From: Nordella sp. HKS 07
GTDB taxonomy: Bacteria; Pseudomonadota; Alphaproteobacteria; Rhizobiales; Aestuariivirgaceae
DNA: 64,000 nucleotides
Direction: 5' to 3'
Assembly: GCF_011046735.1 (NCBI RefSeq)
Contig: NZ_CP049258.1
Coordinates: 5,722,001 to 5,786,000 of the forward strand
The translations under genes were made by a program, and so were the position numbers. Under the pieces are notes generated by a model. That model saw only the letters and a list, made by a program, of their open reading frames with translations. It searched no databases and had not been told where the DNA came from. Within the stretch, counting starts at the first letter, position 1. Each line of letters begins with the position of its first letter. Below, piece after piece: positions 54,079 through 62,680 of this stretch.

Positions 54079-54081
54079 ATG
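53891..54081 (+). repeat. Direct repeat copy 2: decayed xfp tail
   Basis: GCGCAGAAGTCCGTTCGACG and the next bases translate as AEVRSTKADNV and stop, matching the last codons of xfp ([11 protein letters not shown]). The downstream TGAATTCGGTT and, after an extra block, GTGGTACCTGACA with GGAGGCAAGGTGGTCA also match copy 1. It runs into the start of the methyltransferase gene. Confidence 0.75.
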
Positions 54082-55131
54082 AGCCGCGCACCCGTAGTCG
54101 CTGCCATGGAAGGCAGTGGATTTTATAATCGGAACTCCTCTCTGCAGGCGGCGGGAATTGCCGCGGTATTGCCCCTGTGGGAGGCTGCAATCCAATCCGC
54201 GGATCCCGGGGGCGGCGACCTGGTCATTGCCGATTATGGTTCCTCGCAGGGCCGAAACTCAATGTTGCCGATACGAATGGCGATCGACGCGTTGCGCGCC
54301 AAGGTTGGAAACAACATTCCGGTGCAGGTCATCCATACCGATCTGCCTTCCAACGACTTTGCCTCATTGTTCAAGGCACTCGAGGAAGACGCGGACAGCT
54401 ACATGGCGAGAAACTCGCATATCTTTCCATCGGCGATTGGACGCTCGTACTTTGATCCCATTATCCCGGCAGGCCGGGTTACGCTCGGATGGAATTCATG
54501 GACATTGCAATGGATGAGCCGAACGATAGAAGCTCCCGATCATGTCTTCGCGAGGTTCAGCAACTCTCCTGCTGTGGTTGATGCTGTGGCAAAACAGCAG
54601 GCGGACGATTGGCAACGATTTCTGCGAGCCCGGGCTTTCGAGCTGCGGCCGGGCGGGAAGCTCTTGAGCCTGTTTGTCGCTGATGATCCCGGTCATCGAA
54701 GCTGGCGATGGATCGGAGGGGAATTCTGGGGAGCAATCGCCGATATGGGCGATTCCGGACTTTTGTCAGAGCGCGAACGGCTGTCCCTGACATTTCCCAC
54801 AAACGCGCGATCCTTGGAGGAAATTGAGGCACCCTTCCTGAACGACGGACAATTCGCCGGGTTGAGGATTGAGCGTCTCGAGTTGATGAAGGGGAGCGAT
54901 CCTTTCTGGGGTGATTTCGAGGCGACTGGAGACGCCAATAAACTTGGCCAATCCTGGGCAGATACGATGAAAGCCGTGTTCAAGCCGACCGCCTTGCGCG
55001 CCATAAGTCCTGACCGGAATGGCGAGGAACTGGTTGAAGAGCTCTTCTCTCGCTTCGCTTCACGCGTGGCTGCAAGTCATCAAGAACATGAACACTATCT
55101 CGCTGCTGTGGTCCTGGCGAAGTCGTCGTAG
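54079..55131 (+). CDS. SAM-dependent carboxyl methyltransferase (SABATH-like)
   Basis: A 350-residue protein with the SABATH opening MEGSGFYNRNSSLQAAGIAA, the SAM-binding VIADYGSSQGRNSM, and the aromatic substrate region SWTLQWMSRTIEAP followed by QADDWQRFLRARAFELRPGG. In plants this family methylates carboxyl groups of small acids such as salicylate and jasmonate; bacterial members are less known. The substrate here is unknown. The ATG follows GGAGGCAAGG of the repeat, so its promoter or leader has come from the xfp downstream region. Confidence 0.85.
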   Translation: MSRAPVVAAMEGSGFYNRNSSLQAAGIAAVLPLWEAAIQSADPGGGDLVIADYGSSQGRNSMLPIRMAIDALRAKVGNNIPVQVIHTDLPSNDFASLFKALEEDADSYMARNSHIFPSAIGRSYFDPIIPAGRVTLGWNSWTLQWMSRTIEAPDHVFARFSNSPAVVDAVAKQQADDWQRFLRARAFELRPGGKLLSLFVADDPGHRSWRWIGGEFWGAIADMGDSGLLSERERLSLTFPTNARSLEEIEAPFLNDGQFAGLRIERLELMKGSDPFWGDFEATGDANKLGQSWADTMKAVFKPTALRAISPDRNGEELVEELFSRFASRVAASHQEHEHYLAAVVLAKSS

Positions 55132-55414
55132 ACCCAGCCATCCTGTTTCAAGGGGATAGAACTCCAGTCGCTGGCAGGCTTGCCAGGTTTAAGCAGGACA
55201 TAAGCCGTTGGTCGGACAAGGGGAATCGATCAAGTGCGACCGACCGTCTTGGCCGTGGCCAAGGAAGTTTGGACACCACGTTAGGCACGATGTCCGGCCG
55301 CATATAGGGCCTTGGTCCAACTATCCGCCCCACCTGTTTTTAGGACAGAATTCGTTCGCCCGGCACTCGTTGCCGCAGGTATAAGAAGTGGTGTCTTTTC
55401 AGGAGGCTCCGGTT
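55132..55414. other. Spacer before DUF3300 gene
   Basis: About 280 bases without a gene; the promoter of the DUF3300 operon probably lies here. No strong palindrome was seen. Confidence 0.4.
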
Positions 55415-56761
55415 ATGCCCTTGTCCAGTTGGATAAAGCCTTTGGGAGCCGTCGTCGCGCTCTCTGCCCTTATGGCGGCGCAGCCCATAGATCGCGGCCA
55501 GGCGCAGACCTCGACCGACCAGACGGCCGCCGCCCCGCAGGCTGCCGCTCAGCCGGAGCTTCTGCAGGCGGATGAGCTCGAAACCTTGGTGGCGCGCATC
55601 GCGCTCTATCCCGATGATCTCGTGGCTCTGGTGCTTGCGGGCTCTCTCTATCCGCTGCAGATCGTTCAGGCGGATCGCTATCTGAACGACGTCAAGTCGA
55701 AGCCGAACCTCAAGCCCGATGCGTCATGGGACGGCAGCATCGTGTCGCTGCTCAATTACCCGCAGATCGTCAAGATGATGAATGACGACCTGAAGTGGAC
55801 GCAGGAAATCGGAGAGGCAGTCGTCAACCAGCAGAAAGACGTGCTCGTCGCCATCCAGCAATTGCGCGACAAGGCGGTCGCCGATGGCATAATCAAGAGC
55901 GACGACAAGGTAATCGTCGAGGAGCAGAACGATAACGTCGTCATCAGGCCGGCGAAGAAGGAAGTGGTCTATGTCCCGCAATATGACCCGGAGATCCTGA
56001 CCAGCCCGACCTATGTCGCCTCGCAGCCGATTTATTACGGCGATCCCTATCCTTCCTACTATTATCCCTATGCGCCCTATTGGGCTGGATTCGTCACGGG
56101 CGCGGTGTTCGGCGCGGCGATCGACTGGGATAACTGGCATTCCTGGGGGGGCGATACCAATATCGATATCGATATCAACAACATCAACAGAAATGACTTC
56201 AAATGGGACAGGAACAACATCAACAACATCAATTGGGACAATAAGAAATTCAATTTCGATCGCGACTCGATCAACAATAACCTGAGGCAGAACAACCTGG
56301 ACCGTCTCGACCGCAAGCCCAATCTCGACCGCTCGAAAATCTCCAATCTGCCGGGCGGCGGGAATATCTCCGGGCGTGATGTCCGCCGCGATGTCCAGCA
56401 AGGCCTGAAGGACAGGGGTGGTCAGGGCCCCGGCAAAAACCTCTCCGGCCAGACCAAGAACAACATCGCTGGCAAGAACAACATCGCTGGGAAGAATCGT
56501 CCCGCCCAAGGTGCCAAGAATCTCGGCGGCCAGACCTCCAAGGCGAACCGGCCACAGCAGCGCAACAAGGCGGCCAACGCCAACCGTCCGACAAAGCGGC
56601 CGGCGGCCAAGGTCGACAATCGCCCGCGGGAGATGTCAGGCTTCGGCGACTATGGCCGTGGCAGCGACGCACGTTCCTTCTCGCAGCGCGGCAATTTCAG
56701 TCGCGGCGGCGGTGGAAGAGGCGGTGGTGGTGGTGGCGGCCATCGCGTGCGGCGGCGCTGA
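55415..56761 (+). CDS. DUF3300 family secreted protein
   Basis: The 448-residue protein starts at ATG 55415, nine bases after AGGAGG. It has a signal peptide (about residues 5-31), then the DUF3300 domain (ELLQADELETLVARIALYPD; VLAGSLYPLQIVQADRYLND; PKKEVVYVPQYDPEIL-like), a Tyr/Pro-rich segment with PYPSYYYPYAPYW, an Asn/Asp/Ile-rich stretch with IDIDINNINRND, and an Arg/Gly-rich basic tail ending in RGGGGGGGHRVRRR. Such proteins are exported and low-complexity in the tail. DUF3300 has no assigned function. The DUF2950 gene follows 42 bp later; the two domains are regularly adjacent. Confidence 0.9.
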   Translation: MPLSSWIKPLGAVVALSALMAAQPIDRGQAQTSTDQTAAAPQAAAQPELLQADELETLVARIALYPDDLVALVLAGSLYPLQIVQADRYLNDVKSKPNLKPDASWDGSIVSLLNYPQIVKMMNDDLKWTQEIGEAVVNQQKDVLVAIQQLRDKAVADGIIKSDDKVIVEEQNDNVVIRPAKKEVVYVPQYDPEILTSPTYVASQPIYYGDPYPSYYYPYAPYWAGFVTGAVFGAAIDWDNWHSWGGDTNIDIDINNINRNDFKWDRNNINNINWDNKKFNFDRDSINNNLRQNNLDRLDRKPNLDRSKISNLPGGGNISGRDVRRDVQQGLKDRGGQGPGKNLSGQTKNNIAGKNNIAGKNRPAQGAKNLGGQTSKANRPQQRNKAANANRPTKRPAAKVDNRPREMSGFGDYGRGSDARSFSQRGNFSRGGGGRGGGGGGGHRVRRR

Positions 56762-56803
56762 ATGTCCCGGCAATAGACGCCCAGTTATTCCAGGAGGATA
56801 CAT

Positions 56804-57730
56804 ATGTATCGCAAATCTCTCCTCTCGCTCCTCACCGCGGCGCTTCTCGTAGGAACCGCGAGCGTTTCCACCGTTTGGGCAGCCACCAAGGCGATCGAGC
56901 GCTTCTTGGGTGCCGAGCCTGAAAGCTTCAAGGAAGCCTCCGAGGCGATAGACGCCTTCAAGGCGAAGATGATCGCCAAGGACGTGCCGGGATTAGCCCA
57001 TCTCATCGGTCTCAACGAAAAGGAAATCGGCAAGAGCGATGATTTCGATGCCCGCCTGACGCAGCTGCAGGCCGCAACCAAGGAACGTGTCGGCATCGAG
57101 GAACCGGCGCCGGACCGCCGGGTGATCGTGCTTGGCAATCTGCTCTGGCCGTTCCCTTTCCCGCTGGTGAAGACCGACAAGGGCTGGCAGTTCGACACTC
57201 CCGCGGGTCTGGAAGAAATCCTCGCCCGCCGCATCGGCGAGAATGAGCTCGAGGCGATCGCCAATGTCCGCAATTACATAGAAGCCCAGCAGGAATATGC
57301 GAGCGACGACCGCGACGGCGACAATGTGCTGGAGTTCGCCCAGAAGCTCATCAGCACCGAGGGCACGCATGACGGGCTCTATTGGCCGAGCGAGAATGGC
57401 GAAGAAAGCCCGGCCGGCCCCTTCGTCGTCGAGGCGAAGCTGAAGGGGGCGCCCGACCAGGGCTATTTCGGCTATCGCTATCGCATCCTGAAGAGCCAGG
57501 GCAAGAACATCGCCGGCGGTCAGTATGACTATGTGATCAACGGCAATATGATCGCCGGCTACGCGCTCATCGCCTGGCCGGCGCGTTATGGCGAGACGGG
57601 CATCAAGACTTTCGTCGTCAATCACCAAGGCACGATCTATGAAAAGGATCTGGGGCCGGAGACCGCCAAGCTTGCCGAACAGATCACGCGCTTCAACCCC
57701 GACAAGACCTGGGACGAGGTCGACGACTGA
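56804..57730 (+). CDS. DUF2950 family secreted protein
   Basis: The 308-residue protein has a signal peptide (LLSLLTAALLVGTASVSTVW, ending AWAA). The DUF2950 domain follows, with EPAPDRRVIVLGNLLWPFPF, KTDKGWQFDTPAGLEEILAR, DDRDGDNVLEFAQKLISTEG and GTHDGLYWP near the middle, and GGQYDYVINGNMIAGYALIA later. ATG 56804 follows AGGAGG. It is periplasmic, and its function is unknown. It is the second gene of the DUF3300-DUF2950-FGE-HdeD-HAD run, which is on one strand with short gaps. Confidence 0.92.
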   Translation: MYRKSLLSLLTAALLVGTASVSTVWAATKAIERFLGAEPESFKEASEAIDAFKAKMIAKDVPGLAHLIGLNEKEIGKSDDFDARLTQLQAATKERVGIEEPAPDRRVIVLGNLLWPFPFPLVKTDKGWQFDTPAGLEEILARRIGENELEAIANVRNYIEAQQEYASDDRDGDNVLEFAQKLISTEGTHDGLYWPSENGEESPAGPFVVEAKLKGAPDQGYFGYRYRILKSQGKNIAGGQYDYVINGNMIAGYALIAWPARYGETGIKTFVVNHQGTIYEKDLGPETAKLAEQITRFNPDKTWDEVDD

Positions 57731-57744
57731 AAGGATGCTTGGAC

Positions 57745-58740
57745 ATGAGCGCGCTTGACGACACGGCTGGCGCGGCGGACCATAAGGACATGGCAGGTCA
57801 AGAGACAGCGCCACTGGCGGGCATGCTCTGGATTCCGGGCGGCACCTTCCTCATGGGTTCGGACCATCACTATCCCGAGGAGGCCCCCAGCCACAAGGTG
57901 AGCGTGGGCGGCTTCTGGATGGATGCCCGCGCTGTCACCAATGATGAGTTCAGCCGCTTTGTCGAGGCGACCGGCTATATTACATCGGCCGAAAAGCCTG
58001 CGGACCCTCGCGATTATCCCGGTGCCAAGCCCGAGCTCCTGGCGCCGTCCTCGGTGGTGTTCAAGAAGGCCGCGCAGCGCGTCGATCTCACCAATCGCTA
58101 CAATTGGTGGATCTATGTGCGCGGCGCCGATTGGCGCCATCCGCGCGGACCGGCCAGCAGTATCAAGGGTCTTGGCGATCACCCGGTGGTTCATGTCGCT
58201 TATGAGGATGTGGAAGCCTATGCGAAATGGGCGGGCAAGGACATCCCGACCGAGGCCGAATGGGAGTTCGCCGCGCGAGGCGGCCTCGAGGGAGCGGAAT
58301 ATTGCTGGGGAAACGACTTCACGCCGGACGGGCAGCATCTGGCCAACACCTGGCAGGGCGAATTCCCATGGCAGAACAAGCTCGAGGATGGCTATGAATG
58401 GACTGCACCCGTCGGCTCCTTCCCGGCCAATGGCTACGGCCTTCACGATATGGCCGGGAATGTGTGGGAGTGGACGTCGGACTGGTACCAGACCCATGGC
58501 AGCATCGACAGCCCGTGCTGCACGCTGGAAAATCCGCGCGGCGGCACGCGCGAGGCCAGCATCGCGACCGACCAGCCTGAGATCAAAATTCCGCGCAAGG
58601 TGATGAAGGGCGGCTCCTATCTGTGCGCGCCCAATTATTGCCGCCGCTACCGGCCGGCGGCGCGCATGGCGCAGCCCATCGACACCTCGACCTGCCATTT
58701 GGGTTTTCGCTGCATTCTGCGCAAGCCGAGCCCGGCGTGA
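57745..58740 (+). CDS. Formylglycine-generating enzyme (SUMF1/FGE family)
   Basis: The 331-residue protein has the FGE start GMLWIPGGTFLMGSDHHYPE, VGGFWMDARAVTNDEFSRFV, the calcium/structural DMAGNVWEWTSDWYQ and the catalytic MKGGSYLCAPNYCRRYRPAA, in which both active-site cysteines (Cys-x4-Cys) are present. Many SUMF1-fold proteins lack them, so this one probably is a true copper-dependent oxygenase that turns a sulfatase cysteine into formylglycine. ATG 57745 follows AAGGA; the TTG at 57739 is not needed. No sulfatase gene lies in the window, so the client is elsewhere or unknown. Confidence 0.9.
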   Translation: MSALDDTAGAADHKDMAGQETAPLAGMLWIPGGTFLMGSDHHYPEEAPSHKVSVGGFWMDARAVTNDEFSRFVEATGYITSAEKPADPRDYPGAKPELLAPSSVVFKKAAQRVDLTNRYNWWIYVRGADWRHPRGPASSIKGLGDHPVVHVAYEDVEAYAKWAGKDIPTEAEWEFAARGGLEGAEYCWGNDFTPDGQHLANTWQGEFPWQNKLEDGYEWTAPVGSFPANGYGLHDMAGNVWEWTSDWYQTHGSIDSPCCTLENPRGGTREASIATDQPEIKIPRKVMKGGSYLCAPNYCRRYRPAARMAQPIDTSTCHLGFRCILRKPSPA

Positions 58741-58787
58741 CGGCCTTGTAATGCTGAAATGATCGCTCAATCGAGGAGAAGCGCGAC

Positions 58788-59375
58788 ATGACAAAGCAAG
58801 AGGAAGCCTCCCTGAGATTACCGGTTGCGGGACTGCATGCGCTGGCGAAGAACTGGTGGATCGTCCTGCTGCGCGGCATCGCGGGCATTTTGTTCGGTGT
58901 CCTGGCCTTCGCCTGGCCGGGAATAACTCTTCTCTCCCTGGTTATCCTCTATGGCGCCTATGCCCTGATCGACGGGTTCTTCGCCATCCTCGCCGGCATA
59001 AAGGGAGGCGGTGCGGAATCGAGATGGTGGCTGATCCTGATCGGCTTGCTCGGCGTCGGCGCCGGATTGCTCACCTTCTTCTGGCCGGCCATCACGGCGC
59101 TGGTGCTCACGATATTCATCGGCGCCTGGGCGCTCATCCACGGCATCTTCGAAATCGTCGGCGCCATCAAGATCCGCAAGGAAATCGACAATGAGTGGTG
59201 GCTCATTCTGTCGGGGGCCATCTCCGTCCTCTTCGGTCTCATCATTCTGGTCAGGCCGGGCGCCGGCGCTCTGGCGCTTGTCTGGCTCATCGGCGCCTAT
59301 GCGATCATCTTTGGCGGCTTGCTGGTCGGCTTCGCCTTCCGGCTCAAGAAGCATCTCCGCGCCGACAAGTCATAG
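58788..59375 (+). CDS. HdeD/DUF308 family membrane protein
   Basis: The 195-residue protein has six hydrophobic segments in three pairs: WWIVLLRGIAGILFGVLAFA, ITLLSLVILYGAYALIDGFF, WWLILIGLLGVGAGLLTFFW, ITALVLTIFIGAWALIHGIF, WWLILSGAISVLFGLIILVR and ALALVWLIGAYAIIFGGLLV. Each pair starts with a W-W-l-i motif, the internal repeat of DUF308. HdeD of enterobacteria is linked to acid resistance, but the exact role is not known. ATG 58788 follows GGAGAA. It is the fourth gene of the run. Confidence 0.92.
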   Translation: MTKQEEASLRLPVAGLHALAKNWWIVLLRGIAGILFGVLAFAWPGITLLSLVILYGAYALIDGFFAILAGIKGGGAESRWWLILIGLLGVGAGLLTFFWPAITALVLTIFIGAWALIHGIFEIVGAIKIRKEIDNEWWLILSGAISVLFGLIILVRPGAGALALVWLIGAYAIIFGGLLVGFAFRLKKHLRADKS

Positions 59376-59392
59376 GTAACGGCGAGGGGGGC

Positions 59393-60406
59393 ATGATGCC
59401 CGATTTCAACAGGCGACACCTTCTGGTCGCCATGGCGGCGGGCGCCCTGAGCGGCATTGCGGGACGAGCTGCGCGCGCGCAAGCCGACGTCTTGCCGTCC
59501 TGGAGCGACGGCCCGGTGAAGCAGTCGATCCTCGACTTCGTGAAGCGCGTCAGTCAGGAGGGGACGGCGGATTTCGTGCCGGTCCCGGAGCGCATCGCCG
59601 TCTTCGACAATGACGGAACTTTGTGGTCCGAGCAGCCGGTCTATTTCCAGTTCGCCTTCGCGCTCGACCGGGTAAAGGCGCTGGCGCCCGAGCATCCGGA
59701 GTGGAAAACGACCGAACCTTTCAAGAGCGTCCTCGCCGGCGATCTCAAGGGACTTGTCGCTTTGGGCGAGAAGGGGCTGCTCGAGATCGTGGGAGCAACC
59801 CACAGCGGCATGACCATCGAGGCCTTCACGAAGACCGTCACGGATTGGCTCGCCACTGCGCGTCATCCGCGCTTCGATCGCCCCTATACCGATCTCGTTT
59901 ACCAGCCGATGCTGGAGCTCACCGCATTTTTGCGCGGCCAGGGTTTCAAGACCTTCATCGTGTCCGGTGGCGGCATCGAGTTCATGCGGCCCTGGACGGA
60001 GAAGGTATACGGCATTCCGCCTGAGCAGGTGGTCGGCTCTTCAGGGGTCGTGAAGTTCGAGATGGATGCCGACGGCAAGCCGGTGCTCATGAAGGAGCCC
60101 AAGATCGAGTTCATCGATGACGGTCCGGGCAAGCCGGTCGGCATCAACCGCTTCATCGGACGACGCCCGATCTTCGCCTTCGGCAATTCGGACGGCGACC
60201 AGCAGATGCTGGAATGGACCGCGGCGAGGCAGGGCGCGAGCTTCATGGGGCTGGTTCATCATACTGATGCCGAGCGCGAATGGGCCTATGACCGGCAGTC
60301 TCATATCGGCAAGCTCGACAAGGCCCTCGACGAGGCGAATGCCAAAGGCTGGACGGTCGCCGACATGAAGCGCGACTGGAAGCGGATCTACCCCTTTGAA
60401 AAGTGA
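59393..60406 (+). CDS. HAD-family phosphatase with Tat-like signal
   Basis: The 337-residue protein has a twin-arginine-like start (NRRHLLVAMAAGALSGIAG, ending ARAQ) and the HAD motifs: RIAVFDNDGTLWSEQP (motif I, Asp-x-Asp), TFIVSGGGIEFMRPW (motif II) and RPIFAFGNSDGDQQML (motif III). It would be an exported phosphomonoesterase of the SerB-like branch. ATG 59393 is preceded by AGGGGG. The preceding open frame overlaps the HdeD gene and is not used. As it is the fifth in the run, it may act on a phosphorylated periplasmic compound, but nothing shows which. Confidence 0.85.
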   Translation: MMPDFNRRHLLVAMAAGALSGIAGRAARAQADVLPSWSDGPVKQSILDFVKRVSQEGTADFVPVPERIAVFDNDGTLWSEQPVYFQFAFALDRVKALAPEHPEWKTTEPFKSVLAGDLKGLVALGEKGLLEIVGATHSGMTIEAFTKTVTDWLATARHPRFDRPYTDLVYQPMLELTAFLRGQGFKTFIVSGGGIEFMRPWTEKVYGIPPEQVVGSSGVVKFEMDADGKPVLMKEPKIEFIDDGPGKPVGINRFIGRRPIFAFGNSDGDQQMLEWTAARQGASFMGLVHHTDAEREWAYDRQSHIGKLDKALDEANAKGWTVADMKRDWKRIYPFEK

Positions 60407-60417
60407 AGGTGTGCCGA

Positions 60418-61266
60418 TCACGCGCCGGCCCAGCCCTTCCGGATGTTCCTGATGCCGTCGCGATAGACGCTTTCGGGGTTGGGGAAGAAATCGCGCCAGA
60501 CTCTTGTCGCTGCGGCGAGCGCCGGAAGCGAGCGTCCGAACGCCTCGATGGTGAGCCATCCGTCATATTTGGCAGCCTTGAGCGCCTTGTAGGTCGAGGT
60601 CCAGTCGATATGGCCCTTACCCGGAGTGCCGCGGTCATTCTCCGAAATATGCACATGGCTCATATGGCGACGGATCGTGCGGATCGCCTTGATCGGATCG
60701 GCTTCCTCGATATTGGCGTGGAAAGTGTCGTACATGCCGCTGACCGCCGGATGATCGACCTCGTCGAGATAGTCTGCGAGCCCCTGCATGGTGGTCAGGA
60801 AATAGCATTCGAAACGGTTGAGCGCCTCGACCGCCAGCCGGATATTCTTCTTTGCGGCATAATCGCCGGCCTTGCGGTGGAAGGCCAATGCGCGCTTGCG
60901 TTCGTCCGCTGTCGGGCCTTTTCCGGTAAAATGCCCGTGGACGGAGTGAATGGGGCCGCCGATGGTCGGTGCGCCAAGCGCCGCACTGCAGTCGATGAAC
61001 CATTTGGCGTGATCGAACGCTGCCTTGCGTATTTGCGCATCGCCGCTCAGCGGATCCTTGTCGAGCGACGGCATAATGGTGACGACGGTGCGTTCGAGGC
61101 CGATTTCGTCGAGCATCTGGCCGAGCCTGGCATAGTAAACCGGATCTCCCTGGAATACGGGGACCTCGACGCCGTCATAGCCGGCTTTTTTGATGTCGCG
61201 CAGCAACGAGCGATGCTCATCGCCGACATGTCCGGTCCAGAGGAGGAGATTGAAACCGATTTTCAT
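60418..61266 (-). CDS. Sugar isomerase/epimerase, TIM-barrel (xylose-isomerase-like)
   Basis: A 282-residue TIM-barrel protein starting MKIGFNLLLWTGHVGDEHRS. The metal-binding residues of the hydroxypyruvate isomerase/D-tagatose 3-epimerase family are visible: Glu in LAVEALNRFECYFL, Asp in GMYDTFHANIEEAD, His in SHVHISENDRGTPG and Glu in LTIEAFGRSLPA. It should catalyse aldose-ketose isomerisation or C3 epimerisation. ATG 61266 follows GGAGGAGA-like purines. It is convergent with the HAD gene and follows an aminotransferase gene by 32 bp on the same strand. Confidence 0.88.
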   Translation of the reverse strand: MKIGFNLLLWTGHVGDEHRSLLRDIKKAGYDGVEVPVFQGDPVYYARLGQMLDEIGLERTVVTIMPSLDKDPLSGDAQIRKAAFDHAKWFIDCSAALGAPTIGGPIHSVHGHFTGKGPTADERKRALAFHRKAGDYAAKKNIRLAVEALNRFECYFLTTMQGLADYLDEVDHPAVSGMYDTFHANIEEADPIKAIRTIRRHMSHVHISENDRGTPGKGHIDWTSTYKALKAAKYDGWLTIEAFGRSLPALAAATRVWRDFFPNPESVYRDGIRNIRKGWAGA

Positions 61267-61298
61267 GCTGGTCAGTCTCCTCTATCCGTTTCGCTTGG

Positions 61299-62465
61299 CT
61301 AGCCCTGACTTTCGATCAGTCGGGCCACGACATCCGGCATCAAGCCCGCTTCGACATTGGCGAAGGCGAGGCGCAGATATTGTTCCTGGCCCGGACCGAA
61401 CATGCTGCCCGGCAAGGCGAGAAGATCATGCTTCTGCGCCAGCCGCATGGCCACGCTCTTGGCGTCTTCCGAGAACGGGTGCTGGATATAGGCAAAGAAC
61501 GCACCGGCGCTCAGAAGCTTGTAGTCGAGGCCCGGTTGCATGAAGGCGTTGCGTAGCGCAACCGCTTTCTCCTTCGCCATCGCGAGCTTCTGGTTTTTCC
61601 AGTCCTCGAGTGCGCGCAGCCCATACAGGGCAGCACCTTGCGAAATGGTGGGCGCGCAAATGGCGACGCAGTCGAGGATTTTCTCGAGTTCGGCGAGAAA
61701 GACCGGGCTCGCCGTGACCGAGCCGACGCGATAGCCGGTCAACGCGAAGACCTTCGAGAAGCTGTAAAGGTGGATGAAGTTGTCGCCCCAGTCCTTTTGA
61801 TTGAAAAGGCCGTGCGGCGAGGCCGGATCGGCGCGGAAGTCCTTGTAGGTTTCATCGACGACGAGGGCGATGCCGTGTTTCCTGGCAAGCGCATGAAATT
61901 CCTCGATCGTCCCGGCCGGATAGATGGCGCCGGTCGGGTTGTTGGGGCTGCACAGCACGATCGCCCTCGTCCGCTCATCGATCAGCGGAGCCGCATCGGC
62001 TGCCACTGGCGTGGTGCCCCCGCCCTTGATCGCCTGCAGATAACGCGGCCTGATGCCGAGCATCTCCAGCCACATATGGTGGTTGAAATAATAGGGGACG
62101 GGCAGGACGACATTGTCGCCGGCTTCGGCGAGCGCCATCATCGTCGCCGCGAAGGCCTGGTTGCAGCCGGCGGTGATCGCGATGTTCTCCGGCAGGATCC
62201 GTGCCTGGTAGTCCGCCGACAGGCTCGACGCGAGCGCTTCGCGCAAGGCCGGGATGCCCAGTATCTCGGAATAGAGGCTGGTCTCCGGCAGCTTGGCGAG
62301 ACGCCCGACTTCGTCGGCCAGGCTTTCCGCCGGCGGGTAGCTCGGAACGGCCTGGCAGAGATTGATGAGCGCGCGGTTGCTGGGGGTCGAGCTGATCCAG
62401 CTCATCGCTTCGGCGATAGGGGGAGCTTCGATGCCTCTGATGGTCTTGCTGGCGAGAGATTTCAT
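61299..62465 (-). CDS. PLP-dependent aminotransferase, class I/II
   Basis: The 388-residue protein shows the fold-type I layout: NLCQAVPSYPPAESLADEVG, the cofactor-contact GCNQAFAATMMALAEAGDNV, VLCSPNNPTGAIYPAGTIEE, VVDETYKDFR (PLP Asp) and the Schiff-base lysine in LYSFSKVFALTGYRVGSVT. The C-terminal Arg (LRLAFANVE) that binds substrate carboxylate is present. The exact amino donor is unknown; PLP aminotransferases of this group take aspartate, alanine or aromatic amino acids. It is 32 bp upstream of the isomerase gene, and the two probably form an operon. Confidence 0.92.
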   Translation of the reverse strand: MKSLASKTIRGIEAPPIAEAMSWISSTPSNRALINLCQAVPSYPPAESLADEVGRLAKLPETSLYSEILGIPALREALASSLSADYQARILPENIAITAGCNQAFAATMMALAEAGDNVVLPVPYYFNHHMWLEMLGIRPRYLQAIKGGGTTPVAADAAPLIDERTRAIVLCSPNNPTGAIYPAGTIEEFHALARKHGIALVVDETYKDFRADPASPHGLFNQKDWGDNFIHLYSFSKVFALTGYRVGSVTASPVFLAELEKILDCVAICAPTISQGAALYGLRALEDWKNQKLAMAKEKAVALRNAFMQPGLDYKLLSAGAFFAYIQHPFSEDAKSVAMRLAQKHDLLALPGSMFGPGQEQYLRLAFANVEAGLMPDVVARLIESQG

Positions 62466-62680
62466 GAGACTTTGATTTTAGCGGAATCTTCGATGATTGG
62501 TCTTCAAATCCGGCGTTGGCCGTCTTTCCGGGAATTGCAAGCTACTGGACGGTTTGACATTTCAGACCGATAGGGTGGAATGGCGTAAAGACAACGGCGG
62601 CTGCAGCTTGCCTTTAAGGGCAGTGTGCGGAAAAGTCGAACTGGAAATTTTGCTGATTCAACTGCCGATGAGGTGATACG

